From contig JAIWNE010000008.1 of the NCBI GenBank assembly GCA_025331445.1, positions 72,001 through 136,000 on the forward strand: a stretch of 64,000 nt of DNA, in the 5' to 3' direction. The position numbers and the translations under genes are program-made. The notes under the pieces are model-generated. The model worked only from the letters and a program-made list of their open reading frames with translations. It searched no databases and was not told where the DNA came from. Below are positions 47,170-60,538 of the stretch, one piece after another. Position 1 is the stretch's first letter, and every line of letters starts with the position of its first letter. Origin of the DNA: Blakeslea trispora. Its lineage: Eukaryota > Mucoromycota > Mucoromycetes > Mucorales > Choanephoraceae.

Positions 47170-50100
47170 TTATTGTTGAAAAGATAAAATCAACTCTGAA
47201 GTTTCACGTAATTGTTGGTATTTTTGCCATAAAGGTAGATCCGATGAGATGACGGGAACTGAATCTATTTTTTCATTCTCACTTCCTCCTTCAATCCAGG
47301 TCATGATCAGCGTATTCAACAGGTTGGCTTCTTCTTCCGTCAGTTCATCTTTGATCTGATCTGTAAAGGAAAGCCATTGATTTTGAAGACTTTGATAGAC
47401 TTCTTCTTGTTCAGTATCGGGTCCCATCATGCTCTGAGCCTGTTGCGCCACTCTCACACCATCTTGTAAGCCTGAGAAACGATAGGCTGGATTGATGGCC
47501 TTGGCAAACACAAGGTCGTTCAATGCCTTTAGAGCATGTTGACCAAAGCTTGTCACAAGGTCTTGGAACGAAAGGGTCTCTAGTCCAGGGTAAGCATCCG
47601 ACATACCTTGGTCCAACATCAATCGTGTCTTCCATTGGGCCTCTTGACGTTTGACTGCCAATAGGCTATCGATGGCATGTGAATAGTCCTTTTTGACAAA
47701 CCAGTCCAATGCCTCTACCATGTATTTGCCCAAGTCTATATAATGGTTGTATTCGGTCCAAATCAACTCGAGTTCATCATCTTGTTTTGATGCTTCTTCA
47801 TTGACGCCTTCTTCAGAAGAATAAAGTAAATACAAATGTTCAAGAGCAGCATGGTTCTGGGATCGAGCCAGAAATGCTTCGAATCTATAGTTCATCTGAA
47901 TCAGCAACAGTATGGATTGGTTTTTTTAATGGCTTACTTTTTCAAAAAGACAGCATCATCCTTGGCCAGAGTATGAGCAAAGGAGATGGCTTCATTCACT
48001 TTAGTCTTGAGTTGATTGAAACCTTCTCCAGTAAACATATACTTTTCATCTTCTTCTGGTTCTTCTAAAGAAAGAAGAGGTGGGGGTGAAGGTGTCTCGT
48101 TCATGAGCACCATTTCTTGTGGTGGTGGTGGTGGTGGTTGTTGATAGTCTTTGATCTCTTGTTCAAGTAAGGCATGGTCTTCCTGAATAAATTCGTTTAG
48201 TGACTCTGGTAAACATGCCTTTAATTGATCCTTTGTCCATCTCTGAATGGATCGATCTGCATAGAGCATAGCAAAAGGAGCCACCGGATCATTCCAGAGA
48301 GCATCCTCTGAGACAGGCGAGACAGAGGCATCACAAAACTTGAACCACCCTCCCTCTTCTTTTGCAGGAATGTCTTCTAACAGACTGATCTCGGATGGCT
48401 CTACATAGATATAAGCCCAATAGTGACCTGTACCACTCTTGCCATCATGATGGAAAGTAGCACGCACATCATAAGGGCACTGTTTCATCTCTTCCGAACT
48501 AAACAAAGTACTCATCTTGTCCTTTATGTTGGCCTTTTGTGACTCTAATTCAGCCAATTGATCTTGAATGGCCTGTTGAACGGATGTCAGGACAGAGACC
48601 AGTCCCTGTCGATCTGTTTGTTCAAAATAGCTACAGGCATTCTTCAGGATAGTCAGCTTATCTCTACCTTGATCATGCTTGATTCGGTTCATTTTGTTTT
48701 CCAGTTGAACCAATTCTTTTGTATAGCTATCCATCTGAATGAATTCCTCTAGGGCTCTTTGCTTTTTGGATTGCAAGTATCGATCCAGATAGATGGTCTT
48801 ATCGACTGTATAGTCCATCTGTTCTGTTCTGTTTTCCAATATAACCCAGAGTAAAGGTGGCACCTGTTTAAATGTGGTAAATTTGTATGTGTTGTTTACT
48901 GAAGGATCAAAGACAAGTGGATCAAGGCATGCATGGAATGAGTTCATGGTGTGCCCTAAACCAATAGAGAGATAATACACTTCTTCTTCTTCATAGTCAT
49001 CACCATCTTCAATATGAGCCTTTAATACAAACAGACTAAAGAAAAGAAAGAGGTTAGTATCCATCAATAAGAGAAAGGATTGTCTTTTTTTTTTTTTACT
49101 TTCTAAAGATAGGCTTATAATCCATCTCAATGGCCTTTTCAGATTGTTCATCTACTTGAACCAAGCAGAGAATCAACATGTCCAAAAAGGCTTCAAATGA
49201 CTTTTCATTGTTCCCCCAAGCATCCGCCTCTTCCTTGGCATTCAAGGCTCTTACAAAATGAGAGACACTACCATATTGACGCTGTGTGTTACCCAAAAAG
49301 GCAAACAAACGTTGTAATTCCGCCAATGCCTGCATCGAGACAGACATCTTTTCCAGCTCTTGCTCTTCCTCAACCTGATCTACTGTTGTCTCTGTCAATG
49401 TCAGTTGATCGATCGGAAGGCTGTCGGGTGAATCAAGGGCAATCAACTGTGCCTCTTTGGGTGAATGAGATGAGGTGGATTGTTTCGGATGCATGCGATA
49501 GTTTGGTACGGGCTCACCAAATCCCTTCCAATAGTTCTTGGGTGATTTCCAGGTATAAGGTAAAGGTCGAAAGGAGAGGACTGCCTGTTGAAATGCTGTG
49601 ACATGAAACAGAGCTTGGATGATGATAGGAGCATAAGCAAAATGATAGGAGGGGGGTCTTAATCCAATAGGTCTATAGATCTAAATCAATATGTCTGTCA
49701 ACTCAGTCCTGTTTTTTGATCAAGTTACATGTGAGGTGAAGCAAGACGCTCGGTTGGATCTTCGGGATCTTTCCACCAAGTTAAAGATAATGGCTGACTG
49801 GGTTTCTCGTCCGGCGTAAAGGGTACAATGCCCCATTTGGACACATCGTATGAGGTTTGATGGACTGCTGCCTCTTTTTGTCTAACTGTACTGAATCTAA
49901 TCGCAAGAAAAATAAAATAAATAGAGTTGATATAAATTGAGATCTATGCTTTACTTTGATTGGTGGGTATTGTCTCTTTAAACAGATTCTCGGTAAGATT
50001 AGGTTCGTTGGGCTGTATAAGGACGGTGGTTGAGTTCAGACAATCTATATATTGTTATTCTATGTACCTCTATTTCTTCGTCACTTAAGTTGGCGCCTGA

Positions 50101-50320
50101 AAAGATGTAATCAGCAGCCAATGCAACATCGTTATTGTATCTCTAGTTCAACTAGCTCAAAAAACAAAAACAAATCGCGACATGATTTACTATGCTTACT
50201 GCTAAAGCTTGTTTTGCTTGTCCTCGAGTCACACCCTTATTTAAGAAAGGTTAGTCACTATATTAATGTGAAATCAAAGGCTATTACTAAATCTTGTAAT
50301 TGGCTTATGGCTTCTTCCAT
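47170..50320 (-). CDS. USP25/28-like (Ubp2-like) ubiquitin hydrolase, probably catalytically dead
   Basis: Minus-strand exons 50320-50288, 50235-50200, 50142-50068, 50012-49955, 49885-49729, 49672-49100, 49035-47938 and 47884-47170 give 914 aa in frame. Residues 1-48 form a UBA domain (LQDLGVTRGQAKQALARYNN, DVALAADYIFSG). The USP fold begins near residue 125 (IPIGLRPPSYHFAYAPIIIQ, ALFHVTAFQQAVLSF) and ends with the histidine box (SGTGHYWAYIYVEPSE), GGWFKFCDASVSPVSEDALW and PVAPFAMLYADR near residue 590, with a long insert between the boxes. The C-terminal third is helical. The Cys box normally reads GNTCY/W; here no cysteine occurs in the aligned segment, while the His is kept and the usual Asn position reads C. 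The gene order and insert resemble USP25/28 and yeast Ubp2. It likely binds ubiquitin chains without cleaving them (inference). The second acceptor choices were fixed by frame and homology. Confidence 0.88.
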
Positions 50321-50486
50321 GTCAAAAAACAAACAAACTCGAAACTACTTTAAATAATAAAAAAAAAAGAAAAAGAAATTAGATGATGATTATGCATAAT
50401 ATTTTAAATGAGCGAAAAGAAAAAAAAACTTGCTTTTCTTTTCTTTTGTCTCGTATAAACTAAAAAAGAGTAATTAGACAAACACG
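50321..50486. promoter_or_regulatory. shared divergent promoter, USP-like / GTR1
   Basis: 166 bp between divergent start codons, very A-rich on the plus strand. Both core promoters must lie here or in the 5' ends of the genes; no TATA element is obvious. Confidence 0.45.
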
Positions 50487-51802
<1,316 letters not shown>

Positions 51803-52471
51803 AGAAATATATATATATATATATGTTTAATATGCTTAGAGCGTAAAAAGAAAAATAACACATGTGCATCCTTCTTTCTTTTTTATAAGCATAAAAAAGT
51901 GAGCTGTTATGATCTAGCTTCTTATAAGCACCGCATTCAGTATCTATCGTTTTTTTTTTAAGGCCAACATGAAAAATTTAAGATAGTATGATGGCAGCAT
52001 CTTCTTCATATACCTAATCAACTCATCATAACTAAATGCGCGTCTTTATCTCTCTCGGCTAACCATGAACTATGTGCTAGCTATGATAGACTCGCTTATT
52101 GTTTTTCAAGCTCACCATGAATTTGCCACCATTTCGAAAAATAGGTTAGTTTGTAATTGTGGCTTTTAGAAAAGCAAACAAGTATTTTGCTCAAGTAATT
52201 CCAATTTCCTGTTCATTCAAACCCTAGAATCTCTTTTTCTTCTTGCTCTGGCCCTCTTTTTTTTTTTTTTGTTTCTTTTGGCATGAATAGTGATACGTCG
52301 CAAAAAAAAAAAAAGTTGAGGCTAAATGTCATTTCGGAGCGGAGGTAGAGTTGGTTATGAACGGAGACGAAGAAGCTGGCCAATCACTCATAAAGGATCT
52401 ACTTGCACATTATGTCACATGCACTCTGAGTTGTACGCTCTCTCTCCCCTTTATTTTTTGTTATTATTACC
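51803..52471. other. spacer GTR1 / MCUR1
   Basis: About 670 bp. An AT dinucleotide run follows the GTR1 stop (51807-51824). A T-tract and a polypyrimidine leader precede the MCUR1 start. Nothing else is recognised. Confidence 0.4.
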
Positions 52472-53571
52472 ATGGCTCATTCGTTCATTCGTCAGTTAAC
52501 ACCTTTTGTCATCAAACGTGGCTTAAGAACAAGCTCAGCTTATACAACAAGTCCACCAGGCTCAGATGACAAGATTCTTCATAACCTAACCGAGCCAACT
52601 CATCTTGAAAGACATGAGACTATCCTTCATCATTTCAATACTCATCTCATTGTACAAGAACTAGAGAACCAAGGATTCACTCGACCACAGTCTGTGGTGG
52701 TCATGAAAGGCATCAAATTCAAACTAAGAGAAAGGTAAACTTATTCCCTCTTTTGACAAGCTATACAGTTTCTGAGCTCTATTTTTTTTTTTTAAAAAAA
52801 AGTCTATCCGAACTAAATCAAGCCATGCTACATAAATCTGATTTAGAAAATGTAAGTAGGTATAACACGAATCCCCCTTCCCCCCCCCCTCCTCATGTTT
52901 CTCTCTTTCTTTACAAGTAACTCACCAAAGACTATCAAGGAAACCTATTTATTTAAAGCAGCCATCAGTGAATTACGAGCAGAGATACAGGCAATGCGAC
53001 AGAAAGACACACAACAGCTGAGACAAGATACAATGTTGCTGACAAGAGAAGTGGATGGACTGACTCAGCAAATTCAAGAGGAGATGGATACCATGAAAAA
53101 CGAAATTACCCTCAGCATGAATAACCAAAAAAACGAAACTCGGAGCGATCATAAAGAAATCGACATGACCATACAGGAACTCAACAGTAAACTGACAGTT
53201 CAACTAGGCGAAGTAAGAACTGCTCTTGAATCAACACGTTGGGAAACCATATGGAAAGGATTAGGTAAAATATTTGCAAATGTTATCTTTTCACCTTCCG
53301 CCTTTCTTTGCCCCTTTTTTTTTCTTTCTCCTTCCCTCCTTTTTCTCCTTTTTTATCCTAAAGTTTTCAAGGTACTTGAATTGAACTAACATTTATTTCT
53401 AAAGTGGGTGTGGCAGGTACAACAGTAGCCATAGCAACAGTAGCCTATTTCTTGACTCATTATGCTGAAAAACGAGCACAAGAACAGCGTGCAGAGAAAC
53501 AAAAGAGAAAGAAACAAATGCAGGAGGAAGCTCGTCATGCTGGGTTAGTTGACATGGAAGTTGTCTATTAA
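52472..53571 (+). CDS. MCUR1/FMP32-family mitochondrial inner-membrane protein (CCDC90)
   Basis: Exons 52472-52734, 52803-52851, 52940-53264 and 53405-53571 give 267 aa. The Arg-rich start MAHSFIRQLTPFVIKRGLRT is a presequence. Residues about 55-90 carry the family helix (HFNTHLIVQELENQGFTRPQ, SVVVMKGIKFKLRE), where the head domain binds, followed by a long coiled coil (ETYLFKAAISELRAEIQAMR, REVDGLTQQIQEEMDTMKNE), then one membrane helix (GVAGTTVAIATVAYFLTHYA) and a basic tail. Metazoan MCUR1 is linked to the calcium uniporter and the yeast homologue Fmp32 to cytochrome oxidase assembly; proline metabolism is another reported role. Which applies here is unknown. Confidence 0.9.
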
Positions 53572-53707
53572 AGCTCATGAAGCATCATGTGGTTCAAATG
53601 CATTTAAACAGAGCCAAGAAAAAAAAAACTTTTTTTTCATTCTTTTTCCTTTTTTCTTTCTTCTTTTCATTCTCTTGATAATAAAGATCATATACCTCTC
53701 TTTCTTA

Positions 53708-54059
53708 ATGACATCCTCCATAGTAAACACATTCATTTCGGATATGTCAGATCCTTTAACCGAAGAAAACTTGGCTATTCATACTAGCAATGTAAAGTGA
53801 GTTTCTTTAGAGAGTAACACAATTTAATCTCTTTTTCTTTTACTAGTTTCCACCACAAAAGGATGCTCGACGTCGAAACACTCGCCTGTTTGTAGAGTCT
53901 CAAATATCGATTATTGCAATTGAACAGAGAAGACAAGAGAAATCCCGAAAAGGCACAAAGCAGCAATCGATGGTCTATGAATCTGGCTCTCATAAACTTA
54001 CTTCGAAAAAGCGTTGGCAACGATGCTTTTCCTTACTCTTTGGTCGGTTTTTAAAGTAG
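53708..54059 (+). CDS. unknown 98-aa basic protein
   Basis: Not recognised. Exons 53708-53791 and 53847-54059 join in frame at an AAT/TTT junction, the only splice choice that stays open. The N-terminus is acidic (MSDPLTEENLAIHTSN), the rest strongly basic (FPPQKDARRRNTRLF, EQRRQEKSRKGTKQQ) and the C-terminus combines basic and hydrophobic residues (KKRWQRCFSLLFGRFLK), which could bind membrane. No domain is visible. It sits 136 bp after MCUR1 on the same strand and might instead be a longer 3' region of that transcript; expression data would settle this. Confidence 0.55.
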
Positions 54060-54765
54060 AGATTCCTCAGAGTCCTATATCACTCTTCTTTTCTGAAAAA
54101 CAAACAAAAACAAATGCACATATATTTTATATCTACATATATATACACACACACACACTTATACACCCTAATTATCTTTTAAAGTCTACTTTCTCTATGT
54201 AAATAAAACCACTATATATATTCATACACCTTAAAATCAACTCAATTCATTTAGATAATAAATAAACAGAGACATTGCCCTTTTCTTTTATTTTAAACAC
54301 AAAACTAAATGACTATAGAAAATGGATGTTTAATTTTCTCAAGCTAAATAAATGAAACAGTTGGCATGAGAAAGACATAGATAATCTAGGCCTCTTTTTT
54401 CTTTTGTTTTTGGCACACATCATGATAGTTAAAATTGAAATTATTAAAGGTTATTTGGAAAGTTTTATCTGCTTTAGCAATATCATTTAATTAAGATGAG
54501 TGTGTCTATGACAATTCTCTTGGGAAAAGAACACTGTATTGTTTAACTTGTGCCAAATAAACTGCAATCTATCAAATATGCATAATATCTTACAATCCGA
54601 GGTGATGAGCGCTGTCAAAAGTGTGTTTTAAACAATGCATTTCATGATTTTCTTTTCAAGACCCCCCTTCTTTTTTCTATTTTATCAGCTGATCAAGTCA
54701 AGATGAAATGTATTCAAGTAACACACACATTTCAATTGAATTACCAAACAATGTCAATTTCTTTA
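54060..54765. other. convergent spacer
   Basis: About 700 bp between convergent genes, A/T rich, with (TA)n and (AC)n micro-runs near 54133-54160 and AATAAA-like signals. No coding or RNA feature seen. Confidence 0.45.
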
Positions 54766-55953
54766 TTAAATAGTAATAACTCTTCCTTCATCACTACTTT
54801 GTTGAGCAAGTTCAATAAGTCGTATACAATTGACACCATCTTGTGGCTTCACTGCCAAATGTTCAGGATCTGACTTGAGAATAGATTCGGCAACATTGTT
54901 ATAGAACGACAGATAAGCACCCTTTTCAGTTTCCACTGTACCAACCAAATGGACACCTGCAATATCACTATCAATGGTACCATAACGTTCACGAGATTCA
55001 ACACCATAGTCTGCATCGGATGGTACTTTGCCAGACTTGAGTTGATCTTCTTGAACGTCCAAATATTCTTTTCTGAAAGAACCATTCATACCACGCAAAT
55101 TAAATCTCAAAACAGGTGTATGACGTGCTAGCATACTGGAACGCAAGATGGCCTTGAAGGCATTGTCATAACCCAAGATGATAGTGAAGTCATCAGCTAC
55201 ATTGGATTCCTTCAATTGACGTTGGTTGCTAATGGTGGCAAAGATGGTCTTGGGCATACCGAACAGATGAAGAGCTTGGTCAATCAAGTGAGCACCTAAG
55301 TCGTATACCATACCAGAACCAGGTTGATCATCTTGTTCTCTCCATCCTGCCTTGACGAAATTACGGAAACGATCGAAATGAGATTCATATTCCACTAAAC
55401 GACCCAAATGATTTGCTTTGATCAATTTCTTAACAGTCAAGAAATCACCATCCCAACGACGGTTTTGATAGATACTACAGATACGGTTGGTCTCTTTGGC
55501 TACTTGAGCCAATTCCTCAGCTTCCTTGGAAGTGACAGTAAATGGCTTTTCGACCACCACTAAACAAATCGTTTGTTCAGTGCATTGTTTTCATCCTTTT
55601 TAAGTTACACTTTACCATGCTTTCCGGCCTTCATGGCTTCCAGAGCTAAAGAGTAATGAGAGCCGTTAGGAGTAGTGATGACAACCAATTCAACTTCCTT
55701 GTTGGCAAAGAGATCATCAGTTGATTTAAAGACTTGGACCCAAGGATAGGCTTCCTTTGACTTATCACTTCTACGTTCGACAACACCGTACAAGTTCATG
55801 AAAGGGGAAGAGGTAATCAAAGGACAATGAAAGACGCGAGCAGACATGCCTATGTTTATTGTTATTATCAAGTTCAATGTGTAGAAACAAATGTTCTTTA
55901 AAGTAATGCTTACCAAATCCAATGACACCAACATTTACTTTGTTTGCAGACAT
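54766..55953 (-). CDS. Gfo/Idh/MocA-family NAD(P)-dependent oxidoreductase
   Basis: Minus-strand exons 55953-55914, 55849-55616 and 55559-54766 give 355 aa. The Rossmann dinucleotide loop reads VGVIGFGMSARVFHCPLI (G-x-G-x-x-A form), followed by ADP-ribose-binding YGVVERRSDKSKEAYP and ELVVITTPNGSHYSLALEAM. The hallmark EKP motif is complete (VVVEKPFTVTSKEAEEL). The conserved C-terminal domain includes the family pattern MVYDLGAHLIDQALHLFGMP (active-site region around Asp/His) and FTIILGYDNAFKAILRSSML. Members reduce or oxidise sugar or sugar-alcohol-like substrates; the exact substrate cannot be told. The protein resembles the yeast YMR315W-like and bacterial YceM-type subgroup only loosely. 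Confidence 0.93.
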
Positions 55954-57331
55954 TATGTTTATACAAGTAACGATATCAAAAAGAAAAGCCAGTTGATAAT
56001 AATAAAAAGAAAAAGAAAAGAAAATGCGAGAAATAGAAGGGTTTAAATATATGTTCTATGCCAGGCAAATTCAGCGGGAACCGAATCTCGTATTACCCGA
56101 GAAAGACCTACCTTCCATTCTGTCAGAGCAAATGTCATTGAAAATGAAGCAAAAAAAAAAAGCATTGACTCTAAGCTTGATCCTGTAACTTTTTCTGATG
56201 AGTGATTTTACAAAAAAAAAAAAGAGGTGAAAATAAACCGTTTTTTTTTGGATTCATCATGCACTGAAATTTAGCCGCCTTCAATCCATTTTAAGAATTA
56301 CAATTTATTTTCTCTCTTTTTTTTTCTATACCTTTATTTTATCTGGTAACGCGTATTTCTTGTTGTGTTATTATGGCTATAAAAAATTTGCAAGATTTCA
56401 TTCAAGTATGGTCAATATGGGCAAGACCAATGTACCTACAAAAATCCTTACAAGAAAGAAAAATTGTTGGTAAAACTGGGAAATTGGCGGGAGAATAGGG
56501 AGTATATTTTAGACCCTGTTGCTTAATTAGTAAGCGTGACTTATTCAGGAGCAGTCCATTCATACAAACTTGAAAAGTCTCACTTGATGCAATGCCAGAA
56601 GGCTAGGATAAACTACTTTTTTTTGCATGGTAAATGGCGACAAAAGATATCACTATCAGACATAAAGTAGTCACTCTATCCAAGGGTTGTTCTATTCAAA
56701 AATATTCTCTGTTTAAGTCAATGGATACCTTATTAGTTTAAGAGTGTTCCCTATTTAAGCGCAAGAGTTTGGAAATCTTGAACTACTCTTGAGATAGAGC
56801 AACTACTATAACACGCTTGTTTTTTTTGGGGGGGGGTCAAATTCTTTCAACATACGCTATTGAAAGTTGCTTTCAGAATAAATGTTGCTCAAATAACACT
56901 ATGGGAATCATAAACAGTTTATATAGTATTTTTAGATTAAACATTCGTTTTTCTTTTTTCAATATTGCTTGGTGTTTAAGAATCAATTGCAATTACAGGT
57001 AACCACAATACAATATTTTACAGTGTTCGAGTTTCTATCGTCCTGGTATGCTTAAAGAAAAAGAAGTCAATAGACACTAAAGATATCAGAGATTTTGAGT
57101 CTAACAATCCACCTATTGTCATATCAAACAAAAAACCACGCATTTAGTTTCTCATTTCGTCTAGAATAAGCGACTCTCTCATAGCTACTTTGTTCTAACA
57201 AACAACCCATACTAGTATGTAAATCAGAGAAAGAAGGTTTTGATTAATGCTTCATTCATTCCCCGCGCATGTTTTGATTTTTATTTTAATTATTTTTAAT
57301 AGCGTGTTCAGCTAGACCTTTCCAAAAAGTA
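55954..57331. other. divergent spacer oxidoreductase / CUL4
   Basis: About 1.4 kb A/T-rich DNA with A-runs and a G8 run near 56828. It should contain both promoters. Short frames are random in composition; no RNA gene or mobile element recognised. Confidence 0.45.
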
Positions 57332-60216
57332 ATGACTGACCGGGAATCAGTAAAGAGACCAAGACTTGGTGAACAGATTGCGCCTCAATATCAACCCCTT
57401 CCTTTTAGTCAATATCTAAGCAAGTCGCTACATAACCAAAAACATCCTATCCTTTCAGATAAAAAGCTGATCGTCTATGATCTCAAAAGTAAATACACGC
57501 ACACACATATAAGTATATGCCAACTTTCACTGCTTAACTCTATACAGTTGATGGATCCACCTTAGAACAAGAACAGGACTATAGGCAGTTATCATGGAAG
57601 CGACTTCAAAGAGCTATCCATGCTATTCAAACAGAACAGCCTTGCCCTGAGAGTTTGGAAGTGCTTTATCAGGTAAGGAGATTGTTGACTACCCGAGACA
57701 ACAAGCTCATGTTGTTCATTTGAAGTTGTGCGAAGATTTGTGTCAATATGGTCATACTCGAGAGCTTTATGAGCATCTTCATGCTGAATGTAATCAATAT
57801 GTACATGTTCAATTTGAATCATTCAGCCATCAACCCGAAGACATTGATTATCTTGCCCATATACACTCTGCTTGGAAAAAGTACTGTGATCAAATGGTAA
57901 TAAGGCTCAAGCTTATCTAGCCAGAAAAAAAAAGAGAGAGAGAGAGAGACTCATATTCTCTATTACAGTCACAGATTCGATGTCTCTTTCTGTATCTTGA
58001 CCGAACCTATGTTGCCTCTACCACAAAGACAGGTACTATTTGGAATATGGCTATGGACTTGTTTCGAGAGCATTTTATGATGTATGATGATGTCTGGAAA
58101 AAGACATTGGCTGGTATTCTAGAGCTCATCAGACTAGAGCGATCAGGCCAGTCGATTGATGAAAGCTTTTTACAGTCCAATATTCGAATGCTGATGGATC
58201 TGCAGTTATACCATACTTCATTTGAGCAACAGCTATTGATACAGACAAAAGCATTTTATGAGCAAGAAGGAGATCAACTGCTGAGCCATATGGATGTGTT
58301 TGATTATCTCGAACATGTCTCTACCAGAGTACATCAGGAATCTATTTTACGTGTCAAGAATTATTTTGATAAATCCATCAAATCCTCACTTCAGTTCATT
58401 GTAGAAAGAGAGTTGCTCACTAAGCGAATAGAAGTCATTCTTACTCAATGCAAGTAGTATCAGGGTGTAACTTAGTACAAATTTTCTGATAGCTTTCTCT
58501 TTTCTTCTACTGAGTAGGCTTTAGTTATTTCCAAAGTCTTCATCTATTTCAAGATAGTGATTATGACAAATTTTCTCTTCTCTATCGACTGTTACACAAG
58601 ATCAACCATTTAGACATTTGTGCAAAATACTTTACAAACTATATCAAGGTAAGGCTCTCTTTTATTATTAAAAAGACTCCGCTCTTTTACTTAGCACTTG
58701 TTATAGAAAAAGGGATCATCCATCATGTGTAGCAAGACAAGTGCAAAAGAGAAAGTGATGATGCTCTCTCAGTTTGAATCACAAGCAGATGAGATAGTAG
58801 ACCATAGTTTTGAGGGAGATGAACAATTCGTAGATGGCCTCAAAGATGGTATTGATTATTTCGTTAATTTACGAGACAATAATGCTGTCAAGATATTGGC
58901 CAAACATACAGATCAAATCCTTAGAAGTACATCCTATGATGATAGTTTGCTTGAGAAGGGCATGTTTCTATTCCGTTATTTACAGGCAAAAGATACATTT
59001 GAATTAGTCTATAAGCGAGATTTGGCTAAGCGTCTCTTATTGAACAAGACAACCAAATCTGGTGAAAAGGCTATGCTCACTAAAATGAAAAAGATCTGTG
59101 GTGCTGGTTACACAGGCAAGATGGAAGGCATGGTAAAGGACATTGAGAAATCAACAGAGCTGATGCATGAATTCAAGGTAAGAGAAAAGAAAAGCAAGAA
59201 AGCTATCTATCGACGATTAACACAATGACATTAGCAACATTATCGTAGCCCACTTAATATGCATGTCAACCTATTGACTTATGGTTTTTGGCCTACCTAT
59301 GTGCCTATCAACATTCGATTACCTTCGCCATTCGAACAGGCACAAGCTATTTATTGTCAGTTTTATGCCTCCAAATTTGAAAAGAGAATATTGACATGGT
59401 ACCATTCGCTTGGGGTTTGTGAAGTAAAAGCAAGCTATCCTAGAGTAAGTTTCTCCCTCCAAGCTTCTCCTTAGTTCTGTATAGACTCACCAAAAAAAAA
59501 AGGGTACAAAGCATATTACATTGACATTGTTACAAGCCACTGTATTACTGCTATTTGATCGTGGAGAACAATTGCTTTCATTCAACTCTATCTTAAGCTA
59601 TACTCAGCTAGGTAAAAATGTGTGTGAGTGTTTGTGAGAGAGAGGATAAGTCTGACACAATATCAAATTAGATGAATTGGAACTTCGAAAAGTGTTGGTG
59701 TCTCTATGTTGTAGAGAATATAAGCTATTAGTCAAGTACTCTGAAGGGGGAGGAAGTGATGATATCAAGCCAACAGATCAATTTGCCTTAAACCATGACT
59801 TCTATACTGAAAAAGACAAAATCTCTATTACAACAGCTACCCTGAGTGAAGTGATTGAAAAGGATGCCAGCTTAGATACTACCATCTTGTTTGCACGCGA
59901 ACAACAAATTGATGCTATTATTGTTCGTATTATGAAGCATCACCAAACTTTAGGTCATGGACAGTTATTGAATGAGGTGACTTGCAAAATCAAATTCCCT
60001 ATTATTGTAAGTATATTAGCGAGAGAGAGAAAAGTAATGGTTGTTTATGTATACTTATATGTTTCTTTAGGCACAAGAGATTAAGAAACGTATTGAGAAA
60101 CTGATTGAAAAGTAAGTTTAATTCTCTTGATTGTATTAGCGCTTTATGCTAATATATCTGATGTTAGGGAATATTTGAAGAGAGGCCCTGAGGATACTTA
60201 TGTTTATTTAGCTTAA
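57332..60216 (+). CDS. CUL4: cullin-4 (CUL4/Pcu4 type) E3 ligase scaffold
   Basis: Scaffold of a DDB1-based RING E3 ligase in DNA repair, replication licensing and chromatin control. Eleven exons: 57332-57488, 57548-57672, 57726-57896, 57969-58453, 58525-58648, 58707-59177, 59235-59444, 59503-59611, 59672-60006, 60071-60111, 60168-60216, giving 758 aa in frame. N-terminal cullin repeats (to about 380) include SWKRLQRAIHAIQTEQ and CEDLCQYGHTRELYEHL; the cullin-homology region has DSLLEKGMFLFRYLQAKDTF and YKRDLAKRLLLNKTTKSGEK, LTYGFWPTYVPINIRLP; the winged-helix C-terminus has IDAIIVRIMKHHQTLGHGQL with the NEDD8-acceptor lysine (about residue 705) and IKKRIEKLIEKEYLKRGPED, ending YVYLA. The IVRIMK motif is intact. 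The length equals CUL4A of animals. The acceptor before 58525 was chosen because it alone restores frame. Confidence 0.95.
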
Positions 60217-60538
60217 ATCTACTATACAGTAGCTGAACTCTATAACAAATAAATGTATATGTGTCAAGTGAATTGAATCCCCACTTTTCTCTATATCTCA
60301 TTTTTAAGCTTTTTTTTTAAAAAGGCAGGGAAATATCTTTTTTTCTTTTTTGACAGAATTGTCCGGTCCGGAATTAGATGCACGTCTGCCATTCATTTTC
60401 TCAACCAATTTTCAAGATATTAAAAAGATAGAACAGCATTATCAAAAAACCCTCCTTTCTCAACATATCAAAGGTAACCACAGCATACATCCATCTAACC
60501 ATCCATTATAATCATGTCATCTAATACAACATTATAGT
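60217..60538. promoter_or_regulatory. promoter and leader region of RPL12
   Basis: 322 bp between the cullin stop and the RPL12 ATG. It contains a T/A tract, the near-palindrome GTCCGGTCCGGAATTAG (about 60360) and a GTAACC/…TTATAG pair just upstream of the ATG, which could be a leader intron (60474-60536). Regulatory assignment is inference. Confidence 0.4.

Noticed and set aside
56817..57002. 61-codon frame in the CUL4 upstream spacer
   Set aside because: Random composition, begins at a G-run, and has no splice or domain support.
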